DNA of 64,000 nt, taken from contig NZ_JYKO02000001.1 of the NCBI RefSeq assembly GCF_000949385.2, positions 954,620 to 1,018,619 of the forward strand, given 5' to 3'. This DNA comes from Pseudomonas sp. LFM046. Lineage in GTDB: Bacteria; Pseudomonadota; Gammaproteobacteria; Pseudomonadales; Pseudomonadaceae. The notes below the pieces were generated by a model. It saw nothing but the letters and a program-made list of their open reading frames with translations. It had not been told where the DNA came from and did no database searches. A program made the position numbers and the translations under genes. Of this stretch, positions 11,202 through 22,003 are shown piece after piece (position 1 is the stretch's first letter; each line of letters opens with the position of its first letter).

Positions 11202-11975
11202 TTGCTGGAAAACATTCGCGTGGTGCTGGTCAATACCAGCCATCCGGGCAATATCGGTGGTGCCGCCCGCGCCATGAAGAACATGGGTCTATCGAAGCTG
11301 GTGCTGGTTGATCCGGAAGATTTTCCCAGTCCGGAGGCCCGTGCCCGTGCCTCGGGTGCCGATGACATCCTGGATCGCGCCCAGGTGGTCCCCACTCTGG
11401 AAGATGCCCTTGTGGGCTGCAGCCTCGTAATCGGTACCAGTGCTCGCGATCGCCGGATTCCCTGGCCGCTGCTGGACCCGCGCGAGTGTGGCAAGACCTC
11501 CGTGGAGCAGGTGCGTGCCGGTGGCGAGGTGGCCTTGGTCTTCGGCCGCGAATATGCCGGCCTGACCAACGAAGAGTTGCAGCGCTGCCAGTATCACGTG
11601 CACATCCCGTCCAACCCGGAGTTTTCCTCTCTGAACCTCGCGGCCGCCGTGCAGGTGCTGGTCTACGAAGTCCGGATGGCGTGGCTGGAGCAGGAGGGGT
11701 TGCCGAGCAAGGTGGAGAAGGTGGAAACCACCGCCATGCTCAATTCCCAGCCCGTCACGGTGGATGAGCTGGAGCGCTTCTACGAACACCTGGAGGGTAC
11801 TCTGGTGGAAATCGGCTTCCTTGATCCGGAGAAGCCGCGGCACCTGATGTCCCGTCTGCGTCGCCTCTATGGTCGTAGCGGCATCAGCAAGCTCGAGATG
11901 AACATCCTGCGCGGCATCCTGACTGAGACCCAGAAGGCCGCGCGGGGCGAAATACAGAAACGGGGAGACAAGTGA
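11202..11975 (+). CDS. trmJ: tRNA (cytidine/uridine-2'-O)-methyltransferase TrmJ
   Basis: SPOUT-family methyltransferase that 2'-O-methylates tRNA position 32. The 257-aa protein has [19 protein letters not shown] at the N-terminus and the knot region [15 protein letters not shown] with [12 protein letters not shown]. It starts at TTG (11202); no ATG fits. Its stop overlaps the cysE ATG. A TAATAT hexamer at 11161-11166 could be the -10 box, but its -35 is poor. Confidence 0.94.
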   Translation: MLENIRVVLVNTSHPGNIGGAARAMKNMGLSKLVLVDPEDFPSPEARARASGADDILDRAQVVPTLEDALVGCSLVIGTSARDRRIPWPLLDPRECGKTSVEQVRAGGEVALVFGREYAGLTNEELQRCQYHVHIPSNPEFSSLNLAAAVQVLVYEVRMAWLEQEGLPSKVEKVETTAMLNSQPVTVDELERFYEHLEGTLVEIGFLDPEKPRHLMSRLRRLYGRSGISKLEMNILRGILTETQKAARGEIQKRGDK

Positions 11976-12751
11976 TGTTCGAGCGCATTCGAGAAGACAT
12001 TCAAAGCGTATTTCGTCGTGATCCGGCGGCGCGCAATGCCTTCGAGGTGCTCACTTGTTATCCGGGTCTCCATGCTGTCTGGCTGCACCGCGTGGCCCAT
12101 GCTCTTTGGCTTGCCGGCTGGAAGTGGCTGGCGCGCCTGGTGTCCAACTTCAGTCGCTGGATGACGGGTATCGAGATCCATCCGGGGGCGAAGATCGGTC
12201 GGCGATTCTTCATCGACCACGGCATGGGCATCGTGATTGGCGAAACCGCCGAGATCGGTGATGACGTCACCCTCTACCAGGGTGTGACCCTGGGCGGCAC
12301 CAGCTGGAACAAGGGCAAGCGCCATCCGACCCTGGAAGACGGGGTGGTGGTGGGGGCGGGTGCCAAGGTGCTCGGACCCTTCACGGTCGGGGCTGGCGCC
12401 AAGATCGGCTCCAATGCCGTGGTGACCAAGGCGGTGCCGGCAGGTGCTACTGCGGTGGGTATTCCCGGTCGGATCATCGTCAAGTCTGATCCGGAGCAGG
12501 AGGCCAAACGCCAGGCTATTGCCGAGCGGTTTGGTTTCGATGCCTATGGTCTTGGTCAGGACATGCCGGACCCGGTGGCTCGTGCCATCGGCCAACTACT
12601 GGATCATGTGCAGGCCGTGGACGAGCGGCTGGACGGCATGTGCACGGCGCTTACCGCCCTGGGTAGTGACTACTGTGCCAAGGCCCTGCCGGAGCTGCGC
12701 GATGAGGACTTCGCCGGCGTGAAGGACGACGAGCGCAAGCCGGTCGCCTGA
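11975..12751 (+). CDS. cysE: Serine O-acetyltransferase
   Basis: Makes O-acetylserine from serine and acetyl-CoA, the committed step to cysteine. The 258-aa protein is the short EpsC/CysE type with the left-handed hexapeptide helix (about 65-170: [35 protein letters not shown]). Start ATG at 11975 sharing one base with the trmJ stop. The C-terminal 70 residues are longer than the minimal enzyme. It precedes the isc operon, which consumes cysteine sulfur; that link is suggestive only. Confidence 0.94.
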   Translation: MFERIREDIQSVFRRDPAARNAFEVLTCYPGLHAVWLHRVAHALWLAGWKWLARLVSNFSRWMTGIEIHPGAKIGRRFFIDHGMGIVIGETAEIGDDVTLYQGVTLGGTSWNKGKRHPTLEDGVVVGAGAKVLGPFTVGAGAKIGSNAVVTKAVPAGATAVGIPGRIIVKSDPEQEAKRQAIAERFGFDAYGLGQDMPDPVARAIGQLLDHVQAVDERLDGMCTALTALGSDYCAKALPELRDEDFAGVKDDERKPVA

Positions 12752-12872
12752 CACCCGCACATAGACCTTGGTCCAGTGGGTCGGGAGCGGATTATTAGGA
12801 TGCTAACGGGGTGTGCCTCTGCTATCATGCACGCCCCTGCAAGATGTAATCCCGACTGTTTTAATCGGACTT

Positions 12873-12905
12873 ATAGTTGACTTAAATAGTCGGGAATCGC
12901 ATACT
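12873..12905 (+). promoter_or_regulatory. isc promoter with type 1 IscR operator
   Basis: TTGACT (12877-12882), a 17-bp spacer and CATACT (12900-12905) form the promoter. Bases 12873-12897 match the type 1 IscR consensus closely (GACT, five AT-rich bases, AGTC), lying over the -35 and spacer. A second, weaker look-alike lies at about 12849-12873. Holo-IscR repression of its own operon is established for the family. Confidence 0.8.
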
Positions 12906-12937
12906 CGCTGCATCCCAGCGACCCCGTGGTATTCACC

Positions 12938-13435
12938 ATGCGACTGACCACCAAAGGCCGATACGCCGTCACCGCCATGCTCGACCTGGCGCTGCATGCA
13001 CAGCAGGGTCCGGTGTCTCTGGCAGATATTTCCGAACGGCAGGGCATCTCCCTGTCGTACCTTGAACAGCTTTTCGCCAAGCTCCGCCGCGGCAACCTGG
13101 TCAGCAGTGTGCGCGGCCCCGGTGGCGGCTACCAGCTTTCCCGAGACATGCACGGCATCCATGTCGCCCAAGTGATCGATGCAGTCAACGAGTCGGTGGA
13201 TGCCACCCGTTGCCAAGGTCTGGGCGATTGCCACTCTGGCGATACCTGCCTGACCCATCACCTCTGGTGTGATCTGAGCCTGCAGATCCACGAGTTCCTT
13301 AGCGGCATCAGCCTGGCCGATCTGGTCAATCGCCGTGAGGTTCAGGAGGTCGCTCAGCGGCAGGATCAACGCCGCTGTGGAAGCAATGGCAGGATGCCCC
13401 ATCTCGATAAGATTGAAGCGTCCGCCATCGAATGA
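12938..13435 (+). CDS. iscR: Fe-S cluster-sensing transcriptional regulator IscR
   Basis: Rrf2-family winged-helix regulator of 165 aa that represses isc when it carries a [2Fe-2S] cluster. Start at [18 protein letters not shown]. The three ligand cysteines and the His lie in [17 protein letters not shown] (about residues 92-108). The C-terminal tail after residue 140 is variable in the family. First gene of the isc operon, behind an IscR-type operator. Confidence 0.96.
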   Translation: MRLTTKGRYAVTAMLDLALHAQQGPVSLADISERQGISLSYLEQLFAKLRRGNLVSSVRGPGGGYQLSRDMHGIHVAQVIDAVNESVDATRCQGLGDCHSGDTCLTHHLWCDLSLQIHEFLSGISLADLVNRREVQEVAQRQDQRRCGSNGRMPHLDKIEASAIE

Positions 13436-13484
13436 GCAGGGCGCCGGCCCGTGATTGGCCCTGATACCTGATAGGAGAGCCCAG

Positions 13485-14699
13485 ATGAAATTGCCGATTT
13501 ACCTCGACTACTCCGCCACTACGCCGGTGGACCCGCGCGTCGCTCAGAAAATGAGCGAGTGCCTGCTGGTGGACGGCAACTTCGGCAACCCGGCCTCGCG
13601 TTCCCACGTGTTCGGGTGGAAAGCTGAAGAGGCGGTGGAGAACGCTCGTCGTCAGGTGGCAGAACTGGTCAACGCCGACCCGCGCGAGATCGTCTGGACT
13701 TCCGGTGCGACCGAGTCCGACAACCTCGCCATCAAGGGCGTGGCGCACTTCTACAGTGGCAAAGGCAAGCACATCATCACCTCGAAGATCGAGCACAAGG
13801 CGGTGCTGGATACCACTCGCCAGCTGGAGCGCGAAGGCTTCGAAGTGACCTATCTCGAGCCTGGCGAAGATGGCTTGATCACCCCGGCCATGGTCGAGGC
13901 TGCCCTGCGTGACGACACCATCCTGGTCTCGGTCATGCACGTGAACAACGAAATCGGCACCATCAACGACATCGCCGCTATCGGCGAGTTGACTCGTGCT
14001 CGCGGCATCCTCTTCCACGTCGACGCCGCCCAGTCCACTGGCAAGGTAGATATCGACCTGGAGAAGCTGAAGGTCGACCTGATGTCCTTCTCCGCTCACA
14101 AGACCTACGGCCCGAAAGGCATTGGCGCCCTCTACGTACGCCGCAAGCCGCGCGTGCGTCTTGAGGCCATGATGCACGGCGGCGGCCACGAGCGCGGCAT
14201 GCGTTCCGGCACCCTGGCTACCCACCAGATCGTCGGCATGGGCGAAGCCTTCCACATCGCCAAGCAGGAGATGGCCTCCGAGCGCGTGCGCATCAAGGCC
14301 CTGGCCGATCGCTTCTGGGCTCAGATCGACGGCATGGAAGAGCTTTACCTGAACGGCAGCGCTACTTCCCGTGTGCCGCACAACCTGAACGTCAGCTTCA
14401 ACTACGTCGAGGGCGAGTCGCTGATCATGGCGCTCAAGGACCTCGCGGTCTCGTCGGGTTCCGCGTGCACCTCTGCGTCGCTGGAACCGTCCTACGTGCT
14501 GCGCGCCCTGGGTCGCAACGACGAGCTGGCACACAGCTCCATTCGCTTCACCTTCGGCCGCTTCACCACCGAGGAAGAGGTGGACTACGCCGCCAGCAAG
14601 ATCCGTGAAGCGGTGAACAAGCTCCGTGAACTGTCTCCGTTGTGGGATATGTATAAAGAGGGCGTCGACCTCTCTACGGTCGAATGGCAGGCGCACTGA
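13485..14699 (+). CDS. iscS: Cysteine desulfurase IscS
   Basis: PLP enzyme that removes sulfur from cysteine and hands it as persulfide to IscU and other acceptors. The 404-aa protein starts at [17 protein letters not shown] with AGGAGA upstream. The PLP lysine is in [12 protein letters not shown], and the active Cys loop is [14 protein letters not shown] near residue 328. Length equals the family norm. Confidence 0.97.
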   Translation: MKLPIYLDYSATTPVDPRVAQKMSECLLVDGNFGNPASRSHVFGWKAEEAVENARRQVAELVNADPREIVWTSGATESDNLAIKGVAHFYSGKGKHIITSKIEHKAVLDTTRQLEREGFEVTYLEPGEDGLITPAMVEAALRDDTILVSVMHVNNEIGTINDIAAIGELTRARGILFHVDAAQSTGKVDIDLEKLKVDLMSFSAHKTYGPKGIGALYVRRKPRVRLEAMMHGGGHERGMRSGTLATHQIVGMGEAFHIAKQEMASERVRIKALADRFWAQIDGMEELYLNGSATSRVPHNLNVSFNYVEGESLIMALKDLAVSSGSACTSASLEPSYVLRALGRNDELAHSSIRFTFGRFTTEEEVDYAASKIREAVNKLRELSPLWDMYKEGVDLSTVEWQAH

Positions 14700-14729
14700 C
14701 GCCCCCCTGATGAGTGAGGATTAAGCACC

Positions 14730-15116
14730 ATGTCGTACAGCGAAAAGGTCATCGACCACTACGAAAACCCGCGGAACGTCGGCAAGCTCGATGCTCAGGA
14801 CCCCAATGTGGGCACTGGCATGGTTGGCGCACCGGCCTGCGGTGATGTGATGCGCCTGCAGATCAAGGTCAACGAGCAGGGCGTAATCGAAGACGCCAAG
14901 TTCAAGACCTACGGCTGCGGCTCCGCCATCGCCTCCAGCTCCCTGGCCACCGAGTGGATGAAGGGCAAGACCCTGGATGAAGCGGCTGCCATCAAGAACA
15001 CCACCATCGCCGAAGAGCTGGCCCTGCCCCCGGTGAAGATCCACTGCTCGGTACTGGCCGAGGACGCCATCAAGGCGGCCGTCCACGACTACAAGCAGAA
15101 GAAGGGTCTGCTCTAA
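14730..15116 (+). CDS. iscU: Iron-sulfur cluster scaffold IscU
   Basis: 128-aa scaffold on which [2Fe-2S] clusters are built. The three ligand cysteines are in ACGDVM, YGCGSAIASSS and IHCSVLAED, and the conserved Asp after the first Cys is present. The HscA recognition motif LPPVK precedes the third Cys. Confidence 0.97.
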   Translation: MSYSEKVIDHYENPRNVGKLDAQDPNVGTGMVGAPACGDVMRLQIKVNEQGVIEDAKFKTYGCGSAIASSSLATEWMKGKTLDEAAAIKNTTIAEELALPPVKIHCSVLAEDAIKAAVHDYKQKKGLL

Positions 15117-15142
15117 GCGCTCGGAACGAGTAAGGAGTTGCA

Positions 15143-15466
15143 ATGGCCATCAGCATGACCGAATCCGCTGCCCGTCACGTGCAGCGTTCCCTGGAGGGGC
15201 GCGGCAAGGGTGAAGGTATCCGTCTGGGGGTGCGTACGACTGGCTGCTCCGGTCTCGCCTACGTGCTGGAATTCGTCGACGAGCTGACTGCGGACGATAT
15301 GGTGTTCGAAAGTCACGGCGTCAAGGTGATCATTGATCCCAAGAGCCTGACCTATCTCGACGGCACTGAGTTGGACTTCGTTCGCGAAGGGCTCAACGAG
15401 GGCTTCAAGTTCAATAACCCGAACGTGCGCGGCGAATGCGGCTGCGGCGAGAGCTTCAACGTCTGA
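15143..15466 (+). CDS. iscA: Iron-sulfur cluster assembly protein IscA
   Basis: A-type carrier of 107 aa. The three conserved cysteines occur as TTGCSGLAY (about residue 35) and ECGCGESF at the C-terminus. Lies in the standard isc order. Confidence 0.97.
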   Translation: MAISMTESAARHVQRSLEGRGKGEGIRLGVRTTGCSGLAYVLEFVDELTADDMVFESHGVKVIIDPKSLTYLDGTELDFVREGLNEGFKFNNPNVRGECGCGESFNV

Positions 15467-15473
15467 GGCGTGT

Positions 15474-15995
15474 GTGGGAACTCCCTGTCATTTCGCACTG
15501 TTCGACCTGAAGCCGGGTTATCAGCTGGATCTTGAGCAGCTCGCGGCCCGTTACCGCGAGCTGGCACGTACCGTCCACCCCGATCGTTTCGCCGATGCTT
15601 CCGAGCGCGAGCAGCGCCTGGCGCTGGAGCGCGCGGCGCAGCTCAATGATGCGTACCAGACGCTGAAGAGCGCTCCGCGGCGGGCCTTGTACCTGTTGGC
15701 CATCAAGGGGCGGGAGCTACCGCTGGAGGTCACGGTGCAGGATCCGCAATTCCTGCTGCAGCAGATGCAGTGGCGCGAAGAGCTGGAAGAGTTGCACGAC
15801 AGCGCCGATCTGGCGGGTGTCGACGCCTTCAAGCATCGGCTGAAGGTGGCCCAGGCTGAGCTGGATGTTGAGTTCGCCGAGTGCTGGGACGACCCCGAAC
15901 GCCGTGAAGAGGCCGAGCGCCTGGTGCGCCGCATGCAGTTCATCGACAAGCTGAACCACGAAGTGCGCCAACTGGAAGAGCGCCTCGACGATTAA
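15474..15995 (+). CDS. hscB: Co-chaperone HscB
   Basis: J-domain protein that brings IscU to HscA. The 173-aa protein has the HPD tripeptide in TVHPDRF (about residues 37-43) and a C-terminal three-helix IscU-binding domain. It starts at GTG (15474), 8 bp after iscA; the family N-terminal block CHFALFDL follows directly. Confidence 0.95.
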   Translation: MGTPCHFALFDLKPGYQLDLEQLAARYRELARTVHPDRFADASEREQRLALERAAQLNDAYQTLKSAPRRALYLLAIKGRELPLEVTVQDPQFLLQQMQWREELEELHDSADLAGVDAFKHRLKVAQAELDVEFAECWDDPERREEAERLVRRMQFIDKLNHEVRQLEERLDD

Positions 15996-16042
15996 CCCGC
16001 GATGCCGTCTTGGTTGCCGGTACGCCTGACAAATAGATAAGC

Positions 16043-17902
16043 ATGGCCTTACTGCAGATCGCCGAACCCGGGCTGAGCCCCAAGCCGCACCAGCGCCGCC
16101 TGGCGGTGGGCATCGACCTGGGCACCACCAATTCGCTGGTCGCCGCCGTGCGCAGCGGTGTCGCTGAGCCACTGCCTGATGCCGATGGCCAGGTCATCCT
16201 GCCGTCCGCCGTTCGCTACCATGCTGATCGTGTGGAAGTGGGCCGCAGTGCCAAGCAGGCTGCTGCCATCGATCCGCTGAATACCATCATTTCCGTCAAG
16301 CGCTTCATGGGCCGTGGCCTGGAAGACGTCAAGCAACTGGGAGAACAGCTGCCGTACCGTTTCGTCGGTGGCGAGTCCCACATGCCGTTCATCGAGACCG
16401 TCCAGGGCGCCAAGAGCCCTGTGGAAGTCTCCGCCGACATCCTCAAATCCCTGCGTCAGCGCGCTGAAGACACCCTGGGTGGCGAGCTGGTCGGTGCAGT
16501 GATTACGGTGCCGGCCTATTTCGATGAAGCCCAGCGTCAGGCCACCAAGGACGCGGCGCGTCTCGCCGGTCTGAACGTGCTGCGCCTGCTCAACGAACCC
16601 ACAGCTGCCGCAGTTGCCTATGGCCTGGACAAGCAGGCCGAAGGCGTTGTCGCTATCTATGACCTGGGCGGCGGTACCTTCGATATTTCGATCCTGCGCC
16701 TGACCCGTGGTGTCTTTGAGGTGATGGCTACTGGCGGCGACAGCGCCCTGGGTGGCGACGACTTCGACCACGCCATCGCTGGCTGGATGGTCGAGCAGGC
16801 CGGTCTTTCCGCTGACCTCGATCCGGGCGCCCAGCGCAGCCTTCTGCGCGCTGCCTGCGATGCCAAGGAAGCCCTGACCGATACCGACAGCGTCGAGCTG
16901 GCCTACGGCGACTGGCGCGGCGTGCTGACCCGCCAGCTGTTCGATTCCCTGATCGAACCCATGGTTTCTCGCAGCCTCAAGGCCTGCCGCCGCGCCGTGC
17001 GTGACGCCGGCATCGAGCTGGAGGAAGTCGAGGCCGTGGTCATGGTCGGCGGCTCCACCCGCGTCCCGCGCGTGCGTGAGGCAGTGGCCCAGATGTTCGG
17101 CCGCCAGCCGCTTACCGATATCGATCCGGATCAGGTTGTCGCCATCGGTGCTGCCGTCCAGGCCGATACCCTGGCCGGTAACAAGCGGGGCGAAGAGCTC
17201 CTGCTGCTGGATGTGATTCCCCTGTCGCTCGGCCTGGAAACCATGGGCGGGCTGATGGAAAAGGTGATTCCGCGCAACACTACCATCCCGGTGGCTCGCG
17301 CCCAGGACTTCACCACCTACAAGGATGGCCAGACCGCCATGATGATCCACGTGCTCCAGGGCGAGCGCGAGCTGATCAAGGACTGCCGTTCCCTGGCGCG
17401 CTTCGAATTGCGCGGCATCCCGCCCATGGTGGCGGGTGCGGCGAAGATTCGCGTGACCTTCCAGGTGGACGCCGACGGCCTGTTGGGCGTGACCGCCCGC
17501 GAGCTGGCTTCGGGTGTTGAGGCGAGCATCCAGGTGAAGCCGTCCTATGGCCTGACCGACGGCGAGATCTCGCGCATGCTGCAGGACTCCTTCCAATATG
17601 CCGGCGACGACAAGAATGCCCGCGCCCTGCGTGAGCAGCAGGTGGAGGCGCAGCGGTTGCTTGAAGCCGTACAAGCAGCGCTGGATGCCGATGGTGAGCG
17701 CTTGTTGGATGAAGCCGAGCGCACGGCGATTCTGGATAGCATGCAGACTCTGCACGAACTGGCTGCCGGCAGTGATGTCGCCGCCATCGAGGCGCAGATC
17801 AAGCGCCTGTCCCAAGTGACCGATGCCTTTGCCGCGCGTCGAATGGATGCCGCGGTGAAAGCGGCCCTGTCCGGCCGCCGACTGAACGAAATCGAGGATT
17901 GA
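16043..17902 (+). CDS. hscA: Fe-S protein maturation chaperone HscA
   Basis: Specialised Hsp70 of 619 aa that releases clusters from IscU. ATPase motifs are [14 protein letters not shown] near residue 24, [12 protein letters not shown] and [10 protein letters not shown]; the substrate-binding domain starts about residue 390 and the lid is C-terminal. Position after hscB and before fdx matches the family. Confidence 0.97.
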   Translation: MALLQIAEPGLSPKPHQRRLAVGIDLGTTNSLVAAVRSGVAEPLPDADGQVILPSAVRYHADRVEVGRSAKQAAAIDPLNTIISVKRFMGRGLEDVKQLGEQLPYRFVGGESHMPFIETVQGAKSPVEVSADILKSLRQRAEDTLGGELVGAVITVPAYFDEAQRQATKDAARLAGLNVLRLLNEPTAAAVAYGLDKQAEGVVAIYDLGGGTFDISILRLTRGVFEVMATGGDSALGGDDFDHAIAGWMVEQAGLSADLDPGAQRSLLRAACDAKEALTDTDSVELAYGDWRGVLTRQLFDSLIEPMVSRSLKACRRAVRDAGIELEEVEAVVMVGGSTRVPRVREAVAQMFGRQPLTDIDPDQVVAIGAAVQADTLAGNKRGEELLLLDVIPLSLGLETMGGLMEKVIPRNTTIPVARAQDFTTYKDGQTAMMIHVLQGERELIKDCRSLARFELRGIPPMVAGAAKIRVTFQVDADGLLGVTARELASGVEASIQVKPSYGLTDGEISRMLQDSFQYAGDDKNARALREQQVEAQRLLEAVQAALDADGERLLDEAERTAILDSMQTLHELAAGSDVAAIEAQIKRLSQVTDAFAARRMDAAVKAALSGRRLNEIED

Positions 17903-17909
17903 CACAGAA

Positions 17910-18248
17910 ATGCCGCAGATCATTTTCCTGCCCCATGCCGAGCATTGCCCCGAGGGCGCTGTGATCGAGGCGCAGCCGGGCGAAAGCATCCTGAAGGCCG
18001 CGCTGCGCAACGGCATCGAGATCGAACACGCGTGCGAGATGTCCTGCGCCTGCACCACCTGCCATGTCGTGGTCCGCGAAGGCTTCAACTCCATGGAATC
18101 GTCCGACGAACTCGAAGACGACATGCTCGACAAGGCTTGGGGTCTGGAGCCCAATTCCCGCCTGTCCTGCCAGGCGATCGTCGCGGATGAGGACCTGGTG
18201 GTGGAAATCCCGAAATACACCATCAATCAGGTTTCCGAGGGGCACTGA
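17910..18248 (+). CDS. fdx: [2Fe-2S] ferredoxin, ISC system
   Basis: 112-aa adrenodoxin-type ferredoxin giving electrons to cluster assembly. Ligands are in CEMSCACTTC (three) and SRLSCQAI (fourth). Seven bp after hscA. Confidence 0.96.
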   Translation: MPQIIFLPHAEHCPEGAVIEAQPGESILKAALRNGIEIEHACEMSCACTTCHVVVREGFNSMESSDELEDDMLDKAWGLEPNSRLSCQAIVADEDLVVEIPKYTINQVSEGH

Positions 18249-18250
18249 GC

Positions 18251-18451
18251 ATGAGCCTGAAATGGACCGACGTACTGGAGATCGCCATCCAGCTCGCTGA
18301 GACCAAGCCGGATGTCGATCCGCGCTACGTCAATTTCGTCGACCTGCACAATTGGATCCTGGCGTTGCCCGAGTTCGCCGATGACCCCCAACGTGGCGGC
18401 GAGAAGGTGCTGGAAGCCATCCAGGCCGCCTGGATCGAAGAAGCCGACTGA
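18251..18451 (+). CDS. iscX: Fe-S cluster assembly protein IscX
   Basis: 66-aa acidic protein that binds IscS and iron and tunes desulfurase activity. The family blocks WTDVLEIAIQL, VDLHNWILALPEF and AIQAAWIEEA are present. Last gene of the isc operon, 2 bp after fdx, followed by the hairpin at 18495. Confidence 0.95.
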   Translation: MSLKWTDVLEIAIQLAETKPDVDPRYVNFVDLHNWILALPEFADDPQRGGEKVLEAIQAAWIEEAD

Positions 18452-18494
18452 CCGGCTTCCACCCCTGGGCTCCGGCCCTACGCATTTCCCCCTA

Positions 18495-18524
18495 ACCCGC
18501 GTATAATTCGCGGGTTTAATTTTT
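18495..18524 (+). promoter_or_regulatory. isc terminator overlapping the ndk -10 box
   Basis: ACCCGCG/CGCGGGT form a perfect 7-bp stem followed by a T-rich stretch, as an intrinsic terminator. The loop is TATAATT (18502-18508), which contains a perfect -10 hexamer for ndk, 46 bp before its start. No good -35 is visible 17 bp upstream. Confidence 0.6.
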
Positions 18525-18553
18525 CGCTTTAATCCTTGTTTCTGGAGTTTTCC

Positions 18554-18985
18554 ATGGCTGTCGAACGTACTCTCTCCATCATCAAGCCGGACGCCGTTGC
18601 CAAGAACGTGGTTGGTGAGATCATCACCCGCTTCGAAAAGGCTGGCCTGCGCGTTGTTGCCGCCAAGATGGTTCAACTGTCCGAGCGCGAAGCCGGTGGT
18701 TTCTACGCCGAGCACAAAGAGCGCGGTTTCTTCAAGGATCTGGTTGCCTTCATGACCTCCGGTCCGGTCGTTGTTCAGGTTCTGGAAGGCGAGAACGCCA
18801 TCGCCAAGAACCGTGAGCTGATGGGCGCCACCGATCCGAAGAAGGCCGACGCCGGCACCATCCGCGCCGACTATGCCGTCTCCATCGACGAGAACGCCGT
18901 ACACGGCTCTGACTCCGAGGCTTCCGCTGCTCGCGAGATCGCCTACTTCTTCGCCGCCACCGAGGTGTGCGCTCGCATTCGCTAA
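18554..18985 (+). CDS. ndk: Nucleoside diphosphate kinase
   Basis: Balances NTP and dNTP pools by phosphotransfer through a histidine. The 143-aa protein starts at [18 protein letters not shown]; the catalytic His is in NAVHGSDS near residue 117. Usual length. Six upstream codons are in frame but overlap the Shine-Dalgarno GGAG. Confidence 0.96.
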   Translation: MAVERTLSIIKPDAVAKNVVGEIITRFEKAGLRVVAAKMVQLSEREAGGFYAEHKERGFFKDLVAFMTSGPVVVQVLEGENAIAKNRELMGATDPKKADAGTIRADYAVSIDENAVHGSDSEASAAREIAYFFAATEVCARIR

Positions 18986-19009
18986 TCGCGGATGGGAGAG
19001 GGTGAAGCC

Positions 19010-20158
19010 ATGACTGAATCGACCGGTAAAATGAACCTGCTGGGTCTGACCCAGCCGCAAATGGAAAGCTTCTTCGAGTCCATTGGAGAGAAACGCTTCC
19101 GTGCCGGCCAGGTGATGAAATGGATTCACCACTTCGGCGTCGATGATTTCGATGCGATGAGCAATCTCGGCAAGGCCTTGCGCGAAAAGCTCAAGGCCTG
19201 CGCCGAGATTCGCGGCCCGGAAGTGGTCAGCCAGGACATTTCCAGCGATGGCACCCGCAAGTGGGTGGTCCGGGTAGCTTCCGGCAGCTGCGTCGAAACC
19301 GTGTACATCCCCCAAGGCGGCCGCGGCACCCTCTGCGTCTCGTCCCAGGCCGGATGCGCCCTGGATTGCAGTTTCTGCTCCACGGGCAAGCAAGGTTTCA
19401 ACAGCGACCTCACCTCTGCCGAAGTGATCGGGCAGGTGTGGATCGCCAACAAGTCCTTCGGGACCATTCCCGCGAAGATCGACCGTGCCATCACCAACGT
19501 GGTGATGATGGGCATGGGCGAACCGCTGCTGAATTTCGACAACGTGGTCTCCGCCATGAGCATCATGATGGACGACCTCGGCTACGGCATCTCCAAGCGC
19601 AAGGTGACCCTGTCCACCTCCGGTGTGGCGCCGATGATCGACAAGCTGGGCGAGGTGATCGACGTCTCCCTCGCGCTGTCGCTCCATGCGCCGAACGACC
19701 CGTTGCGCAACCAGTTGGTGCCGATCAACAAGAAGTACCCGCTGGCCGTGGTGCTCGACGCCTGTCGCCGCTACATCTCCCGCCTCGGCGAGAAGCGCGT
19801 GTTGACCGTCGAGTACACCCTGCTCAAGGACGTCAATGACCAGCCCGAACACGCTGAAGAGATGATCGAGCTGCTCAAGGACTTCCCCTGCAAGATCAAC
19901 CTGATTCCGTTCAATCCCTTCCCGCACTCCGGCTACGAGCGGCCGAGCAACAACGCAATCCGCCGCTTCCAGGACCTGTTGCACAAGGCCGGGCACAATG
20001 TCACCGTCCGCACCACTCGCGGTGATGACATCGATGCTGCCTGCGGCCAACTGGTGGGCCAGGTCATGGACCGCACCCGCCGCAGCGAGCGCTACATTGC
20101 CGTGCGCCAGCTGAACGCCGAGGCGGAAGCGTCCCGCGACGCGGCAAACCGGAACTAG
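19010..20158 (+). CDS. rlmN: Dual-specificity 23S rRNA/tRNA adenine-C2 methyltransferase RlmN
   Basis: Radical-SAM enzyme that methylates A2503 of 23S rRNA and A37 of some tRNAs. The 382-aa protein has the cluster motif [14 protein letters not shown] (about residue 115) and the SAM motif MGMGEPL. I start at the ATG at 19010 after GGAGAGGGTGA; an in-frame ATG 18 bases upstream overlaps that binding site. Confidence 0.95.
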   Translation: MTESTGKMNLLGLTQPQMESFFESIGEKRFRAGQVMKWIHHFGVDDFDAMSNLGKALREKLKACAEIRGPEVVSQDISSDGTRKWVVRVASGSCVETVYIPQGGRGTLCVSSQAGCALDCSFCSTGKQGFNSDLTSAEVIGQVWIANKSFGTIPAKIDRAITNVVMMGMGEPLLNFDNVVSAMSIMMDDLGYGISKRKVTLSTSGVAPMIDKLGEVIDVSLALSLHAPNDPLRNQLVPINKKYPLAVVLDACRRYISRLGEKRVLTVEYTLLKDVNDQPEHAEEMIELLKDFPCKINLIPFNPFPHSGYERPSNNAIRRFQDLLHKAGHNVTVRTTRGDDIDAACGQLVGQVMDRTRRSERYIAVRQLNAEAEASRDAANRN

Positions 20159-20171
20159 AGAAGGACACCCC

Positions 20172-20927
20172 ATGACCCTGCGCGCTGCGCTGCTCCTCGT
20201 TTCCACCGCATTGCTCGCGGCCTGCGTGTCGACCGGTCACGTCGACCCGATGAAGACTGACAAGGGACGCGACGCAGCGCGTGACGCATACATCGAACTG
20301 GGCATCGGCTACCTGAAACAGGGTGCCACCGAGCGTGCCAAGGTGCCGCTGAAGAAAGCCCTGGAGCTCGACCCCTCCAATGCCGATGCCAATGCCGCCC
20401 TGGCCCTGGTGTTCCAGACCGAGATGGAGCCGGACCTGGCCGACCAGCATTATCGCAAGGCCCTCTCCTCCGGTGATGATGCGCGCATCCTCAACAACTA
20501 CGGCACGTTCCTGTACGAGCAGGGGCGCTACAAGGATGCCTACGCGCGCTTCCAGCAGGCCGCCGAGGACAACCTCTATCCCGAACGTTCGCGGGTGTTC
20601 GAGAACCTGGGTCTGACTGCCCTGAAGATGAACGACCAGGCCCTGGCCAAGCAGCATTTCGACAAGGCGCTGCGCCTGAATCGCCAGCAGCCGTTGGCGC
20701 TGCTCGAAATGGCCCAGCTCTCCTTCGACGAGAAACAGTACGTGCCGGCCCGCGACTACTACGAGCGCTTTACCAAGATCGCGCCGCAGAATGCCCGCAG
20801 CCTGCTGCTCGGCGCGCGCCTGGCGACCGTTTTCGATGACCGCGACCAGGCCGCCAGCCTCGGTCTGCAACTCAAGCGACTTTATCCCGGCACGCCGGAA
20901 TATCAGCAATACCAGTCGGAGCAATGA
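20172..20927 (+). CDS. pilW: Type IV pilus biogenesis lipoprotein PilW/PilF
   Basis: Outer-membrane pilotin that helps the PilQ secretin assemble (called PilF in P. aeruginosa). The 251-aa protein has a lipoprotein signal with lipobox LLAAC (Cys near 18) and about six TPR units from residue 40 to 240. Its stop overlaps the rodZ start. Placement between rlmN and rodZ is conserved. Confidence 0.92.
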   Translation: MTLRAALLLVSTALLAACVSTGHVDPMKTDKGRDAARDAYIELGIGYLKQGATERAKVPLKKALELDPSNADANAALALVFQTEMEPDLADQHYRKALSSGDDARILNNYGTFLYEQGRYKDAYARFQQAAEDNLYPERSRVFENLGLTALKMNDQALAKQHFDKALRLNRQQPLALLEMAQLSFDEKQYVPARDYYERFTKIAPQNARSLLLGARLATVFDDRDQAASLGLQLKRLYPGTPEYQQYQSEQ

Positions 20928-22000
20928 TGAAAGCGTCGCATCCCGAAGCTGTAGCGGCGACCCGCGCCAACCCCGGCGAGACCCTGCGTCAGGCTCGTGA
21001 AAGCAAGAGCTTGAGCCTGGGCGAGGTTGCCCGTCACCTCAACCTCACCGAGCAGGCCCTGCGCCAGCTCGAGGCCGGCGATTTCGACCAGCTGCCGGGG
21101 CACACCTTTGCCCGCGGTTACGTGCGCGCCTACGCCAAGCTGCTGGACATGGACCAGGCTGCCCTGGTCGCCGAGTTCGATCATTTCACCGGCACCGACG
21201 CCAAGGGCAGTAACGTTCACAGCCTGGGCCGTATTGAAGAGCCGGTGCGTCTGTCCCAGAGCGTGCTGCGCATCGTCAGCTTCCTCATCCTGGTCGCCCT
21301 CGGCGCCGTTGGCTTCTTCTGGTGGCAGGAGCATTCCAGCCGGAACGGCGAGGAAGCCTCCAGTGTCAACATGGAACACGTGGAAGTGGAAAGTGCCGAT
21401 GGCACCACCCAGATCCACCCGCTCGATGAGCCCGAAGATCAGGCCGTAGCCGAGGCCCAGGAAGGCCAGGACGCGGCTCCTGCCCAGGTTTCGCCGGAAA
21501 TGGCGGCCGAGCCTGAGCAGCAGCCCACCGAGGTTACCTCCCCGGCTGCTGAATCCGCACCTGCGGCGCCGGCTGCGCCCGCCCAGGCGCCAGTCGTGGC
21601 TGCCGCACCCACCGTACCTGCAAGCCAGCAGGCTGCACCGGCACCGGCACCAGCAGCTCCAGCAGCGAGTCCCGTCGTTCCGGCCGCTCCGGCTACCGCC
21701 GCCGCAACGCCGGCACCGGCTGCCGCCGAAGCGCCTGCTCCGGTAGTCGCCCAGCAGGGCCAGGGCGTGGTGCGCATCCAGTTCACCGCAAATTGCTGGA
21801 CCCAGGTCACCGACGCTGAAGGTAAGGTCCTCGTCAGCGCGCTCAAACGTACCGGCGACAGCATCGAGCTGGCCGGCAAGGCACCGCTGGAAGTTCGCCT
21901 GGGCTTCGCCCGTGGCGCCCAGCTCAGCTACAACGGCCAGGCGGTCGACGTGGCACCTTACGTCCGCGGCGAAACCGCACGCCTGAAGTTGGGGCAATAA
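20924..22000 (+). CDS. rodZ: Cytoskeleton protein RodZ
   Basis: Links MreB to the cell-wall elongation machinery. The 358-aa protein has an N-terminal helix-turn-helix (ETLRQARESKSLSLGEVARH, about 19-85), one transmembrane helix (about 110-128), a long Ala/Pro-rich linker (about 175-275) and a C-terminal DUF4115 domain (VRIQFTANCWTQVTDAEG onward). The linker is low-complexity Ala-Pro repeats, probably variable between strains. Confidence 0.92.
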   Translation: MMKASHPEAVAATRANPGETLRQARESKSLSLGEVARHLNLTEQALRQLEAGDFDQLPGHTFARGYVRAYAKLLDMDQAALVAEFDHFTGTDAKGSNVHSLGRIEEPVRLSQSVLRIVSFLILVALGAVGFFWWQEHSSRNGEEASSVNMEHVEVESADGTTQIHPLDEPEDQAVAEAQEGQDAAPAQVSPEMAAEPEQQPTEVTSPAAESAPAAPAAPAQAPVVAAAPTVPASQQAAPAPAPAAPAASPVVPAAPATAAATPAPAAAEAPAPVVAQQGQGVVRIQFTANCWTQVTDAEGKVLVSALKRTGDSIELAGKAPLEVRLGFARGAQLSYNGQAVDVAPYVRGETARLKLGQ

Positions 22001-22003
22001 GCC

